The translations under genes and the position numbers were made by a program. 64,000 bases of DNA from Xiphydria camelus. Lineage: Eukaryota; Arthropoda; Insecta; Hymenoptera; Xiphydriidae. The notes below the pieces were generated by a model. It did no database searches and was not told the DNA's origin. It saw nothing but the letters and a program-made list of their open reading frames with translations. The DNA lies in assembly GCA_963678675.1 (NCBI GenBank), contig OY783198.1, forward strand, positions 20,136,684-20,200,683. Reading direction: 5' to 3'. Below are positions 10,871 through 22,395 of the stretch, one piece after another. The number at the start of each line of letters is the position of its first letter. Position 1 is the first letter of the stretch.

Positions 10871-12329
10871 CACACATAGCCTTACCGTGCCCCGCGCGGA
10901 GTGCGTCTTCCACGTAACGGGTGTCTTCGGATTTCTGCGAGATGCGCTCGCAGCATCCGACTTTCGCGAGAGATGCAACGACGTTGGATGGATACGTTTC
11001 GTCGTTCGCTACACGCGATCGTCATTCGTCTCATCGCAGGCGAATTAATTCGACTGGAAAATGGATTCGTTCGCCAGATTTCATCAGGGTTTTCTTATAG
11101 AAAAAAAAACCGAACTCGAGGGACCACCGCTACTTATTACCCGCTCATTCTCAAACGCTTCCGCTCGAGCACTCCCTCGTATAACGCGCGTGAAACGGAG
11201 CGCACCACCACGCAGCATCCACGCATCACACAAAGAACGCGCGCTCGCATTTTAATTCGAAGCTTAATGACCGCGCTCTTTCACCGACGCGACCCCCGCA
11301 GCTGGGACCTCATCGCGCGTTTAATTAACAAAAACTTCGTTACGTATTTAATTAACGTCCACCACCGCCACCGCCGCCGCGCAACCACCGGCGACGCGGC
11401 CGCGACAAAAACCCACGACGACGACGCCTCGAGCCGAGGGCGTCGTCTCGCGCGAAACGGATCGAGCCACCCCGTAGATGGCCGAGGGAGGCGGGGACCA
11501 CTACTATGTGGCGACGTAGCATTATTTAATTGCTGTTCCGTTGTTTTTTCGTCGCCAGATAATTTGTGTACCTGGCGGCGCGGCCTCCTCTCTTCTCCGC
11601 TTCGCTCCCCCGCCTCGCCCCGCCGTCCCTCGCTTCCTCCTACCCCCGCTTCTCTCTCCAATTTGTAGCGGAGTCCCGGGTATAGGTTTACTCACTGCGC
11701 GCGCGGCCGGCCCTACTCCTAATTGCGCGTAATTACCTATGGAGGCCAATTAGCTTGGATTGGCCCGCCGATGCGCGGCTAGCCTCGGGACTCTCTCTTC
11801 CTCGCCTGTATGCGCTGCTCTTCCACCGCGCGTCGCCCCGCCTCGGGTAAACTTGCGCGAAAACGGCGCGGGATCCGCAGCGTCCTCTCTTTTTCTTCGA
11901 AATCTTCCCGCGGCTGCGGGCCGTTCCTCTCCCCCCTCTGCGCTCGACTCGTTACTCCGGTGCGCGTGTAGGGGTACGGGAATTATTGTCGATACGCGCG
12001 GCTTGGTCGGCCCTCGCGACGGCTCGCGAACGCGTAATTAAACGGCTCCGTGCAAGTCTCGGGGTGTTCCGGTGTGTCGGGGTGAAACGGATGGATAGGC
12101 GCGCTTGTACGTGATATGAGGCTAAACTTGCTCGCCAGGAAAGAAATTTAAATCACTGTTATTTCGTTATCTATGACGCTCATATTTGTATGATACTTTT
12201 TCGAAGATTATATTTTTATCTAATATGCAACAACGTCTTATATCGATATAAGACAAGAGTTTATTGATAATGAGGTAATAGTGATTGAAGTTTCTTCCTT
12301 GACGAGTAAGTTTTGCCTTGTGTGATATG
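10871..12329. other. Unassigned CpG-rich sequence
   Basis: Contains a 255-codon plus-strand frame (10901-11668), rejected as a gene because it is Arg/Ser-rich low complexity with a competing 126-codon antisense frame. At 11700-11770 there is a short stretch with CTAATTG, GTAATTACC and CCAATTAGC homeodomain-like cores. Confidence 0.5.
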
Positions 12330-12526
12330 TACACTGAACAAATAATTTGCTATATTCAACCGCGAACCTCACGGTGTTATTGTTTCGAGTAGATTTTCAC
12401 TTCATCTCGTCTCATCTCTACTTATTTGTCTTTACAGTCTTATGGTATCGAAACGACCGTTCAATGAGTTTCGCCGCATTCAACCTTACCGTGGTTGAAA
12501 ATGTAGCAATTTTCTCTTTCAGTGTA
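12330..12526. mobile_element. MITE family E, copy 1
   Basis: Element of 197 bp from TACACTGAACAAATAATTTGC to GCAATTTTCTCTTTCAGTGTA, bounded by TA. Subterminal arms carry ATTCAACCGCGAACCTCACGG on the left and CCTTACCGTGGTTGAA on the right. The tips and arms match the longer copy at 58445-58832. Confidence 0.8.
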
Positions 12527-13383
12527 GGTTTTTCCGAGGAGCGATGTTCGGACGACGGCAGATTATTATTATTATTATTCCATGACGGAAGCATTTTTCC
12601 GTAGATTCGACGCAATTAAGACAGAAGTTTTTAATTGATTTATTCAAATTTTTGCTAAACTTTTAAATCACGTCCCTTCAAACGTGAAATTTTGACGATA
12701 CCAAGTATCTTTTCGAACCTTTAAGAATACCCCGAAGAAAAGTTCTCTCCCCGATCGATGTTTCTATGCGCTTGTATTCCGTGGGAACAAGTGTTTCGCG
12801 TTTGGCCTCTAGAAGAAAAAGCTCCTCGCGATAAAGAAGGAATTTCCCATTGTGCCGCGCGCGCGCACCCACGCCTTTGCCGGCGGTGTACGCGACGTCG
12901 AGGATTGGTGGCGAAGAGGGCGATAGAGAGAGAGAAAGAGAGGGAGACTGCCGGAGCGAAGGACCGCAGAAGCAGGACAATCCGTCATTAGTAAACAAAT
13001 AGTTTAGCGACCGACGTCGGGGTCAGGCCTACATAAACTAAACAACAATAAGCTTCGGGAAGAAGAAATGCCGGCCTTATATACCACCCTCCGACGATCG
13101 CACACCTGGCCTCGCGTCTTCGTAGGAGTATACCTGCAGCGGCCGCGGTGGATGCTGCGGAAGGGGCCAACGCCGGGCTAATATTCACCCGCACCCCGCG
13201 GCTACCCTTCGGAACGGTCTCCCTTGCGATATTTATGCGTTACTCGATAAATAATTCGATTCGTAAACATTTTGAAGAGAAAATGAAGATGAAATATTGT
13301 ATAGGAGAGACTTGGCTGGATTGTAACCATCGCCTAAATTGTATCATCACTGATTAATATTTTGTGAAATAGAAATAGCGGAG
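12527..13383. other. Unassigned sequence with (ATT)n run
   Basis: Holds an (ATT)n run at about 12562-12580 and a GA-rich run near 12925-12945. The part at 13000-13100 (TAAACAAATAGTTTAGC..GCCTACATAAACTAAACAACAA) is unique in the window and has forkhead-like TAAACAAA cores. No gene. Confidence 0.5.
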
Positions 13384-13600
13384 CACTCTGTTTCAGAAAA
13401 AATGCAGGAATTGCGGGGAATGCAGATTTGGTTATTTGGTTATTTGGATTAATAATTGACTTAAATGGATTACAGCATGTTTCATTTAAGTAGCTATTAA
13501 TCGCTATAACCAAATTCATTAATCAAAGCAAATAATTCTGCATTTCCCCATCCCTAAACGACGGTTTAATTGAATACCTATGCTATTTTTTCTCGGTGTA
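13384..13600. mobile_element. MITE family F, copy 1
   Basis: Shares with copies 14655 and 16325 the motifs GGAATGCAGATTTGG, TTTGGTTATAACG in reverse, TAATTGACTTAAATGGA and TCTGCATTTCCCC. The right tip is TTTTTTCTCGGTGTA; the left tip is degraded (CACTCTGTTTCAGAAAA). Non-coding. Confidence 0.75.
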
Positions 13601-14582
13601 CGATTACCTACCACCACCTGAATCGCATAATCGACTCTCCTCTATGCGATAAAATACGTTTGAGAAGCATTCAAAGCCTGCAAGAAAAATAGACTCGTGA
13701 AATAAATGCACTTATTATTATTATAATCAGTGGGAAAGATATACCCGGGTCACACACTGCAACTAATCGTAACGACCAGAGGCCAACTCGAGTCCGAGGC
13801 GTATCTCATCAAGAGTCGCTTTAGGGAACGTTCGGACGATTCCTTCCGATTAAGAAAGAACTTTCGGGAGTAACGACTGATTTTACGTATCGGACGGATC
13901 TCTCTCTTTTTTTTCGTTTCCCTAACGAGGCACATCGAAGACGTCGACGTAAAACCTCCCAGGGAACCCCGTATAGCACGATCGCTCCGGAGCACCCCTA
14001 GTCACGTCCCTGAAGGAGCCACGGTTAAGTTAAATCGACGTCTCCCCCACCTGACCGAGACCGATCGGTTAAAGAATTTCTCGGATTCGTTCGTCACTTC
14101 AATTCAAACGCGATTCGATTCATCCGGGAGACATTTTGTTATTTGTAATTCGACGGTAGAAGGGCGTAACCGACAGCGTTCGTGTTAATTGTCCGCCCGT
14201 AATGGACGGGGACCCTCTCTTGCGCTTTCTCCATCTCCTGCCACCCTTTCTCTTTCTCTCTCTCTCGTAGAATCTCGATTTTAGGCGCGCGTTCCACCGT
14301 TAAATAAAGGCTCAATCCGAGACACGTCTTGGCTTTTGTTTGGCTCGGCCGCCCGAGATCGTGGAAAGAAAGAAAGTATTTGTTCAAAAGATGGCTATCG
14401 CCCTCTGTAACTAAACTTCTCGTTACGAGGGTGGATCGGCCACGCAGCCTCGACGAGGGCGGGTCGCGCCCGATGCCGGATCATTTCGACGCGGATGGCC
14501 CGTCGTGAATTTTAATTCCGCGAAAATCAGACGCATCGCGTTTCGAGTCTCCGCTGGATTCTATCACGGGGAAAAGAGATTG
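13601..14582. other. Unassigned sequence
   Basis: Mixed composition with a CT run near 14248-14268. Minus-strand frames at 13750-13995 and 14139-14387 have no domain. Nothing is supported. Confidence 0.5.
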
Positions 14583-15068
14583 GTAATTTTTACAGTGAAT
14601 CCCGGTAACAGGGCTCCTCGAGGTGAAACGTAACATTTTTTAATAGTCACAGCGTACACTGAGAGAAACGAATGGCGTGTTCAATTAAATCTGCGTAAAC
14701 TGGTGGGGGAATGCGGAACAAGTTGCTCCGGCTAATAAATTTGGTTATAACGATTAATGGCTATTTGAAGGAAATAGGGTGTAGTCCGTTCGATTTAATT
14801 ATCAGTCCAAGTAACTTGATCTGCATTCCTCCACCAGTAATCGCCGATTTAGTCAAGTCTACTACATACTTCTCTCAGTGTACTTTTTACAGTTCGTAGC
14901 AGTATAAACCCGTAAAAACCCGACACATATATTAACGAGAGATTGGTCAATTTTCCGTATAAATTGATGTTTATACTGTAACGAACTGTAAAAAAACACG
15001 CTACGATCTATTAAAAACTTCAATATTTCACCTCAAGGAGCCCTGTTACTGAGATAACTAAAAATTCA
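14583..15068. mobile_element. Palindromic element S, interrupted by MITE F copy 2
   Basis: The left arm (14583-14654) and right arm (to 15068) are inverted repeats. TAACAGGGCTCCTCGAGGTG on the left pairs with CACCTCAAGGAGCCCTGTTA on the right, then TTTTTAATAG with CTATTAAAAA. The inner arms CAGTTCGTAGCAGTATAAAC and GTTTATACTGTAACGAACTG pair as well. Removing MITE F2 restores a continuous hairpin of about 260 bp. It is a fold-back, non-coding element; only one copy is seen here. Confidence 0.82.
14655..14882. mobile_element. MITE family F, copy 2, nested in element S
   Basis: TA-CACTGAGAGAAACG at the left and CTTCTCTCAGTG-TA at the right. The flanking left arm of S ends AGCG-TA and resumes TA-CTTTTTACAG, while the intact opposite arm of S reads straight through at this point. 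This identifies TA as the duplicated target. The 224-bp body has TTTGGTTATAACGATTAATGG and the family motif for the upstream GTCCGTTCGATTTAATTATC segment. It is non-coding. Confidence 0.88.
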
Positions 15069-16066
15069 TGGATTTTAACATGATTTCTTATTAATCCTTT
15101 TTCTCCATGTCCCTTTCAAGAGCGGCGAATCGCGAAAAGAGATCCGAGCGAATGGAAATTCTATGGGTTAACGAGTTTAATCTTCTCTCGATCGCAGAAC
15201 GAGGCGATAATCCCTTCGCGTGGGATGCTCGCTGGGCTCTCAGAGAAGTGGAAATAGCCATTACACTCTCTCGGGGTTTCATTACTTCATTTCGGATTTC
15301 GATCTTCGCGTATCTCGACTGGGTGTAATTTCTTTGCGAATTTTACCATTACTACTGACATACCGGTGGCGCTAGAAAGACGAGTTAAAGACGTTTAAAG
15401 AATACATTCACGCAATTTCACCTTACAACCGCGATCGTACGACCGAAGTCGAGGAGCGCCCTGCGCGCGCGCGAGAAAAGAATCCTCTACCTTCCTCCGT
15501 TAATAATGCGACGAGGTGTCTGTCTCCCTCGCTCCGTCCGGCCGCCAGCAATCGCAGCCGGGCGCGCGCATTATGAAATATAAAAATCTCTTTCACACAG
15601 CGGAGCACCCGCGTGAGCGCTCACGGACTCTACTCGGGGAAGACCGGTCGTCCCTTTGTCCCTCGGCTCGGATCCTTGGTATGGTCCTTGGACTAGACCG
15701 AAGGACTCGGATGCCTCTCTCTCTCTCTCTCTCTCGCTGCCGAAGGGATTAGCATGACAATGTGCTCGCCGGCCACTCATTACGACCGACCGCGATCCCG
15801 CTTCCTCCGCGCTAAAAACAAATTCCAGCCTACGAAGGATCTTTACGAGACAGCGAGATGGCACCTCTTTCGATCGGGGACCGCCGCGATGCTCCCTCCC
15901 TATTCCCATCGCTTTTCTCCTTTGAAAGGAGATTGTATGATTGGTTGCTGGTTGCGTGAGGTGTCACGTTAGCTTTATTTTGTCCTTATCTTAGTTTTAA
16001 CTTGGTTTTGTTGGAGTTTCTGCGTGAGGTGATGTGTTTGTTAGGCTTTATCTTAGTCTTACATTG
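15069..16066. other. Unassigned sequence with CT microsatellite
   Basis: A CT run lies at about 15715-15735. CpG-rich frames at 15423-15972 have no domain. The stretch at 15960-16060 has several TTATCTTAGT repeats. No gene. Confidence 0.5.
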
Positions 16067-16202
16067 TACAAAATTCTGCGGTGTAGACTTATATAGACCA
16101 CTTTTGATGTTAGACAACAATGGCATAAGACTGAATGACATCAGGTGTGGTAGATTGTAGGTCCAGACTGGTATTAAAAATTAATACCACTTTTTTACTG
16201 TA
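16067..16202. mobile_element. MITE family H, copy 1
   Basis: Shares TGCGGTGTAGA, GACCACTTTTGATGTTAGAC, AACAATGGCA, GAATGACATCAGGTGTGGTA and ACCACTTTTTTACTGTA with the better-preserved copy at 32539-32696 and an inverted copy at 38259-38375. Its left tip is degraded. Confidence 0.8.
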
Positions 16203-16324
16203 TATCTTTATTTGTTTTCAATTTTTTAATTTTGTTCTTTCAATTTTGTAGGTATAATTATAATTTTCTGCGGTTCTTTCTGTTCATTCCATTGCATATT
16301 TGCCCTTAGGACACCTTGTCTCAC

Positions 16325-16526
16325 ACTGAGAAAAAAATATATATTCAATTTTAAATCGGCGTTTACGGATGGAGGAATGCAGAATTATTTGGATGCAGAA
16401 GGAATGCAGAAGGAAACAGGCTTTAGTCCATTCAAGTCAATTATCAGTCCACGTATGTAACTAAATCTGCATTCTCCCAACCGTAACCACCGATTTACTT
16501 AAATCTACTGCATTTTTCTCAGTGCA
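16325..16526. mobile_element. MITE family F, copy 3
   Basis: CACTGAGAAAAAAATATATA at the left and TGCATTTTTCTCAGTG at the right. The interior has GGAATGCAGAATTATTTGG with a local duplication of the ATGCAGAAGGA unit, CCATTCAAGTCAATTATCAG and CTAAATCTGCATTC, all shared with F1 and F2. The flanking dinucleotide is CA rather than TA, which is a mutated or atypical target. Confidence 0.82.
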
Positions 16527-18960
16527 GAGCACGAGTGAGTAAACGCATCTTCCCCCCTCCTTCCATACGCCGCAGTCCAGTTACCCTATACGCGAGAGGT
16601 CGAGGCCTTTCTCTTTCTCTCTATTACCGTCCCGCGTCTCTTAACCATCCCTCCCGGCGCGCCCCCACCCCCGGGGAACCCTTCCCCCACGGGCTTATTC
16701 TTTCGATGAATGAACGCCAAAGATGGATCGCTTCCCTCTTTATACTTTTGTCAGGCTTTGTTGCCAGAAATTGTACGATTTCTTCGAATTCACGCGTTTT
16801 ACGAGCTTATGAGCCCCGACAAAGATACATAATAACCGGGGCTCGCGTCCCGCTTGGAAATGCAATCCTCCGTCCGGTGTACGCGTCGGCGCGAAGGTGT
16901 GTAGGAGCCGAGATACGCGCGCGGGGACTCGAGGCTTTTTGTCACCGCGATCGATCGATCGTTTGTCTCCGTCGACTTCGTCACGGACCGCGCTAATCGT
17001 CGGGGGACCGTGCAAATCGGCTCGGAAAGATCGCGCGGCTCGAGGGCGAGCGCTGCTTCGTCTCTCGGCGCCGCGCGCGACGCTCCGCGACGATGCGGAA
17101 TTCCGCAAAACCACTGGATCACGCGCGCGGTGGTCGCGAGCGGTCAGTTCGACCGGTACGGCGAGATAAGGATCCGGTAACGCGACCTCCGGCCGCGTCC
17201 GAGCGATCGATGCCGCGCCGCGTGTACAGGGTCGTTGAAAAATCGAAAATGCAATTTTTGACGCGTCGAAGACGCCCCTCCGACCATCGGCGCGCGACGG
17301 TGTATCGCCGATGAAGGCCCGAAGTCCTGATCGCGCTGCGAATAGCGGAACCAGGGGTGGGAGGGAGCGAGGTGGGACGACGCAGGTGTGCGGCGCGAGA
17401 TGCAGATTCCGAGATACGCGAGGGAGAGGGCGCGAGCGAAAGAGAGAGAGAGAGAGAGAGAGACGACGACGGGGATGGGAGAAGGAACGCATCGGAGGGG
17501 GGATAGCGCGAGAGAAAAAAGAAGGGACCGGTAAACATCGAGCGAAATGACCATAATGCATTCCGAAATTCGGAAAAGTCCTCGCTAATCGGGACGACAA
17601 TGGTTTACCTGAAAGCGCGGTCCCTCCGCTTCTCACCGTGAGAAACGTTATTCTCTCTCCCCGCGTTTCGAGGGCTGCAGCAACGAGGAAAAAGGACCCA
17701 CCCCCTCTCGCCGCTCCTGGGAATTAACTAGCTCTCCCCCCGAACCCCGACGCGCGGTCCTTTAACCAAAGAAACGTCTCCTCCTCGCCTCTCTCTCCCG
17801 GGTCGCGTCCGCGTCTCTCTTTCTTCCGAATGCTCACTCGCGCATACACGACCGCCGGAGCCATTGATATCCATTATTGGTAAATGCTCTCGCTCGCTGA
17901 CCGCGCTGCGCGTCGGTCATTAAATCGAAAGCTTCTCGGAAATCGTAAAATTCCCAGCGACAAAAGCTCGGGCGGGTAGGTAGGTAGGTAGGTCGGTGCA
18001 CCCCGAACCCACGGCCACTTCGTCTTCTCGCGGCGCTGTTGCTGCTGCTGCTGCTGATGCGAATCGAACCCGAGCTCAGGGTCGACCGGCGTTCGCGTCT
18101 CGCTCGTTTGCCTATGCGGATTTTGGCGCGAATTGCGCGTTATTGGGAGCAATTCGAGGATCGAGACAGCGACTTTGCTGACTTTGAGCTCTGTGAGAAA
18201 ATTAATTGATCGTACCTCGTTTTTAGTAATACATGGACGGTTTAAATCAAGGTCACCGAAGTTCAAGAATGCCTGTGAAAGCTGGCGAAAAGAAGCGGTC
18301 CAATTAACGCACGGAAAGTTGTTTCTATAGAGTCCGGTGATTTATTTTTAAATATCCCCTCGATCGATATCACCCGGAAAGCCACATCAGCTGTCCCGGC
18401 TGCTCTGCAATTGTCGCTCGAGGTTCGAAAGAAAGAAGGCACAAGAGGGGATTCCCCGATGACGGCGACGCTCCTTAATACGAGAACGATGGCGGTAATG
18501 GATGTCGTTGGTGGCGCAGTGCTTGCGCGCATTAATTTATGCAGCGACCAACGAACGAACGAACGAACTCTCGTTTCCTTCGGCCAGGTGATGACCGGTC
18601 CTCACCCCTAGGGGTGGCCTCTCCTGGTTCGCGAGTCCCGGGGCGTGTGAAAATGCCCGGAGAGCCTTTGTCTTCTCTCCTTTTTCGCAGGAGCAACAGC
18701 CACCCTTCGCACTGTCCCCTGCCCAGCCAGCTCCACTTTACATCCCCCTCTATCTGCCGTCTACGAGGCCGTTGCTTCTCGAATAATGTCTACGGAAAAA
18801 AGAAAAAAAGAGGAGCAGGTACCAGGCTTTTCGGAGAGACCGGTAGAAGCGATTTTTCTCGCGCCGTCGTCAAAGATCGTGGCTCATGAATTTTTAAAAT
18901 AATTGTACACATTCCAACGTAGATAAAACGATGGCTGAAAGAGAGATAATCACGATTGGT
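16527..18960. other. Unassigned CpG-rich sequence with simple repeats
   Basis: Contains the longest open frame of the window apart from repeats, 298 codons on the minus strand at 16740-17636. It is Arg/Ser/Pro-rich, overlapped by five other long frames in other phases, and has no domain; I reject it. Simple repeats are (GA)n at 17440-17462, (GGTA)n at 17972-17992, (CTG)n at 18037-18057 and (GAAC)n at 18549-18568. Confidence 0.5.
17440..17462. repeat. (GA)n microsatellite
   Basis: Uninterrupted GA dinucleotides within a purine-rich stretch that ends near 17530. Confidence 0.95.
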
Positions 18961-19019
18961 CGCGCTCCTGTAATTGGCATCGTACGCAGCGTTCCATTTT
19001 TCATCACTCAACCCTACGT

Positions 19020-19260
19020 TCGATTTAAAATATCTATTTATAATCGATCTTCGAGCGGGAAGACACACATTATAACTCCGTTCCACAAAATTCTATTTCC
19101 TCTCCCAAGGTCACCTCGTCGAGAGCCGAGATTAAACCGTCGATTTTAAAAATAACCGATTACTATTTATAATCGAGTTCTCGGAGCGAAAATACGTTTA
19201 ATTATTGCAGTTCGCGAAGTTCTATTTTCCGTCTCAAGGCCACGCTGCCGAGCGCTTCCG
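19020..19260. repeat. Two degenerate tandem units of about 135 bp
   Basis: CTATTTATAATCGA occurs at about 19033 and again at 19161. Each copy is followed about 60-70 bp later by GTTCTATTTTCC / ATTCTATTTCCT, then CTCAAGGCCACG / CCCAAGGTCACC and CCGAGCGC / CGAGAGCC. This indicates an old tandem duplication with substantial divergence. Non-coding. Confidence 0.6.
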
Positions 19261-19904
19261 CGTAGACGATGAAAGCCGCGATGTCGACCGAAACGATGGA
19301 AGATTTATTCCATTCGAACTCTTTGAACGATGCTTACCGGGGTGAAACGGGCGCGAAGCGTAAAAATGCCCGAGCGATGTCTTCGACGAAGAGGGTGACA
19401 CCTCTCCGCCTTTGGTACCTGAGGCAGATTCGTCCCGATTCCGATCTGTTGTCTTATTTACCAGTGTTTTTTCCGCCCCTCGGGACGGACAAAGCAACCG
19501 TCGTAATCGAGCGTAAAAATACCGGGTGCCCCCGAATTCGTTAATCTCCTTTCTCTCGTTTTCGAAACCATCCCGGGGGTTGGTCTTCACGTTCCTCGAA
19601 AGAGATCCGCTACAATACTCCCATTGTCTAGTCCCGTTCCCCTTGTTCCACGATACTTAACCTCGATGCCGCGTTCGCCGAGTTCTCGGATCTGGTAACC
19701 TCAGCCTCGGGCGTAGAAGTGCCGTAGATAGACGGACGGACGACCTATAGTTTTCCATGTAGATAAAAGCGCGATATTTGTAGATCCTGTACATCGACTA
19801 CATCCTATTTTTCTTTGTATAGATATATATCGGAAGATGTATCGTCTTCGATATAAATATATTATCGCAGGTCGCCTCTCATTGCAAAAATATAATTTTA
19901 GATA
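19261..19904. other. Unassigned CpG-rich sequence
   Basis: Frames of 91 codons (plus, 19269-19544) and 118 codons (minus, 19234-19590) overlap antisense and have no recognised domain. AT-rich from 19740. Confidence 0.5.
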
Positions 19905-20397
19905 TACACTGAGAAAAATAATTGCTGGTGCTAAACAAATGTTTTCTTCAATCGGAAACATGATATAATTTCAGGATCAAGCCGTGGTTTCCTTCACGCA
20001 AGAAAATATTCGACAAGCTTGAGTAATATATTGTTTGCACAAAAAGAATTTCTTGTTCCCACTACGATATTCTTGAATCAAAAATATGTCGACCGGTGTC
20101 AGAAAAAAGGACGTATCTTTTCACTGTCATTAAGAAACGTCGTAACTCGTTGCTCTGCGAGGAAGCACCGTAAATTCTTGTTGTCATCGATAAGATTTAC
20201 GACTTTTCCTTGCATGGCAACGAGTTGCGATGTTCTATAATGATAATGAAAAGATACATGCTTTTTTCTGGTACCGGTTGGTATATGTATATGTATATTC
20301 GTCGATCAAGAATTTGTATTCTTAAAAATTTGTAAGATCACATATTCTTGATTCAAGAAACATTTTTTTGATACTGGCAATTATTTCTCTCAGTGTA
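19905..20397. mobile_element. MITE family A, copy 3, enlarged by a nested hairpin
   Basis: TACACTGAGAAAAATAATTGC at the left and GGCAATTATTTCTCTCAGTGTA at the right, bounded by TATA/TATA. The outer parts match copies A2 and A6 (GGATCAAGCCGTGGTTT, AGAATTTCTTGTTCC, ATTCTTAAAAATTTGTAAG). The length is about 493 bp against 284-292 bp for A2/A6 because a separate 186-bp element sits inside it. Confidence 0.85.
20093..20278. mobile_element. Nested 186-bp fold-back element inside MITE A3
   Basis: The left arm CCGGTGTCAGAAAAAAGGAC..TATCTTTTCACTGTCATTA..CTCGTTG pairs with the right arm CAACGAG..TAATGATAATGAAAAGATA..TTTTTTCTGGTACCGG. Arms of about 72 bp are roughly 80 percent identical as inverted repeats, and an inner pair CGTAAATTCTT / AAGATTTACG lies at the centre. 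No CACTGAGA tip is present, so it is a different family from its host. Confidence 0.85.
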
Positions 20398-20460
20398 TAT
20401 GTATGTAGATTTTCGCGATTAAACTAAATTCTCACAATTCGATTCTAGAGAAAATCCATT

Positions 20461-20976
20461 TTGTGCTACGCGCGCGAGTCTCTATTTCCTTCGCTAAATC
20501 CGACGGACGAAGAGGACCGCGAAGAGCGCACCACGTGCTCCGCGAAGGCAACGTGGAATCTTTTAGCTTTCGGTGGTATTGAGCCGAATCGAGACACGTG
20601 GTCCCATTCATGGTTGCCGCGGTATACTACGCGAGCGAGCGTGGTGCGGCGAGAGGAAGGGGGGTGTGGTTGCAACCCCGTAGGTGAGTGCGAGGGTGAG
20701 GTTCAGGACGAGGGTGAGGCCGAAGCCGAGGGGTTGCCACGACGTGGTATAGTCGACCACCACCGGCATGGGGTGGGTGGTCTCCCGTGTGTCGGCACGA
20801 CTGCGGATGCTCTTCGCGTCGGTGTGGAGGGCTATAACGTTGGTTGTAAAACTTACCAGGATCTAGTTCACTCGATCCGGTCCCCACGTGGTCCCGCGTG
20901 CTATATGCTGGCACGATTGGGTCGTGACCCCGTCGAGCTGCTGTTTCGTGAAATTCGCACGTGGAGGAAAATTTGA
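20461..20976. other. Open region with strong splice-donor-like sites on both strands
   Basis: A 171-codon plus-strand frame and an antisense 95-codon frame share this stretch; neither has a recognised domain. On the minus strand CTAGATCCTG|GTAAGTTTTAC (near 20857) is a near-consensus donor, preceded by CACGTG and GACCGGATCGAG. On the plus strand CCCCGTAG|GTGAGTGCG at about 20682 is another good donor. The region could hold a short exon, but no paired acceptor is convincing. Tandem CGAGGGTGAGG motifs occur at 20690-20735. Confidence 0.25.
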
Positions 20977-21729
20977 CGATTGATTTTTATACATTTATAC
21001 CGAGGCAAGGATATTTTCTCGAAGAGAATGCGAAGTAGAGCAATCTGTTTAACTTCAGGAGTTCAACACAAGTTCATCTGCCTTTTTACTCCCTTTTCTA
21101 AGTCTCCGTTAAAAATGAATCGCTCTTTTTCTCTTCATTGAGTGTTTTCCGCAGTAGCCTCCGCATCGAAGAAAACTATCTATAGACACTGAACGAAGAT
21201 ACAAAATCGATCCTCCGACTCGAACGCGATGCACTACTATCCCCATATAATAACCCGAAGAAGACTCACGGGTATCCCTTCGACGACCGAACGCCCCTGT
21301 ACGAAGAATCCGCGTGCCCGTTTCGTTTTTTTCTTCTCCTCTCCCTACGGGACAGCGGGATTTTTAACGACCGCCCCTTCCCGCGCGAGTAAACGCGCCC
21401 CGGTATAACTCAATATTGGCCATTAAAAAAGGCAGCGCAAAAATGTTCGGGATCGACCTCGAGGGCAGAGCGAGGAACATTAAAAGGAGAGGACATTAAG
21501 AACCGCCACAGATCTTGTATAAGGATCCCGAGGAGAGGCAGGGATGCGCACGTATGAGGCAGGACCTCATAACTCCTTATAATGTCCTCTTCTGCGGATG
21601 CCTAGCATACACCCCCATTCCCATATGCCATCGCAGGACACCGTAACACACCGTGGCCCGGCTCTTTCCTCCTTTTTCTGCCTATCCCTCCTTTCCCTGT
21701 CTTTCTTTCCGTCTCTCTCTCTCGTTCTT

Positions 21730-21764
<35 letters not shown>

Positions 21765-22395
21765 GACTCCGTTCGGCAGCGTGTGGGTAGCCCATAAGGA
21801 GCACGGGTTCTAAGACTGCCACGACCGTACATACCTTCTACCTTCGGAGGGAATAAGAGAGTTAATCTTGATATAATGGCCGCGACTGTCGCGGCCTGCA
21901 AGACAATAGTCCAAGATATATCGTTGGCGTCTCGGCGCCATTATAGGTAGGTATGCCCGGGCTGCTCTTTACCGCACGGGGTGTCAGGATGTACGATGTC
22001 TCACGATGGGATCTCGATCCGTCCGAAGTGGAGGAAGGAACTTCTCCGTTCGTGTGTTATTACGCGTGGTGAGAGAATAAGTATCTGTATGTTGGTATTC
22101 GAGTTTTTTCGTGCCGGGAAGAAAATAGATGCTGTGTTTTGCTGTGTCCCTGTATCGATGAAAACAATGTTTCAATCTACCGAACGCAGTTAGTTGACTT
22201 CCCTCTATAGGCATTTAAATGATAGTTTCATCGAGTCGATGAAGCAATAGTAGTCAACTCAATCTAAGGATGCGGTTGCTGACATACATTGAATTTGTTG
22301 AAATTTTCATTTATTCTAGCAAAATACTTAAAGTTAAAGTGATGCGTGCTTGAATGAATTGAAACGTTAATATTATTCTCCCCAAGCAGTTTTAT
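20977..22395. other. Unassigned sequence with a CT microsatellite and a weak stem-loop
   Basis: At 21487-21602 GGAGAGGACATTAAG and ATAATGTCCTCTTCTGC form an imperfect inverted repeat around 80 bp of unique sequence. CT/TCTTT repeats run from 21713 to 21768. The 21400-21480 part (CAATATTGGCCATTAAAAAAGG) is low-repeat. No gene. Confidence 0.5.

Noticed and set aside
10901..11668. 255-codon plus-strand frame
   Set aside because: Arg-rich, contains poly-A/T-derived Lys and His-Arg repeats and overlaps an antisense frame; no domain.
12271..12292. TGAGGTAATAGT-like string resembling let-7
   Set aside because: Mismatch within the seed extension and no hairpin partner; judged coincidental.
14711..14899. 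Hydrophobic 62-codon plus-strand frame
   Set aside because: It lies entirely within MITE F2 and reads through its right terminus.
16740..17636. 298-codon minus-strand open frame, the longest outside repeats
   Set aside because: Arg/Ser/Pro-rich, crossed by at least five other long frames in CpG-rich DNA that disfavours TA-containing stops, with no domain, no splice context and a GA microsatellite inside.
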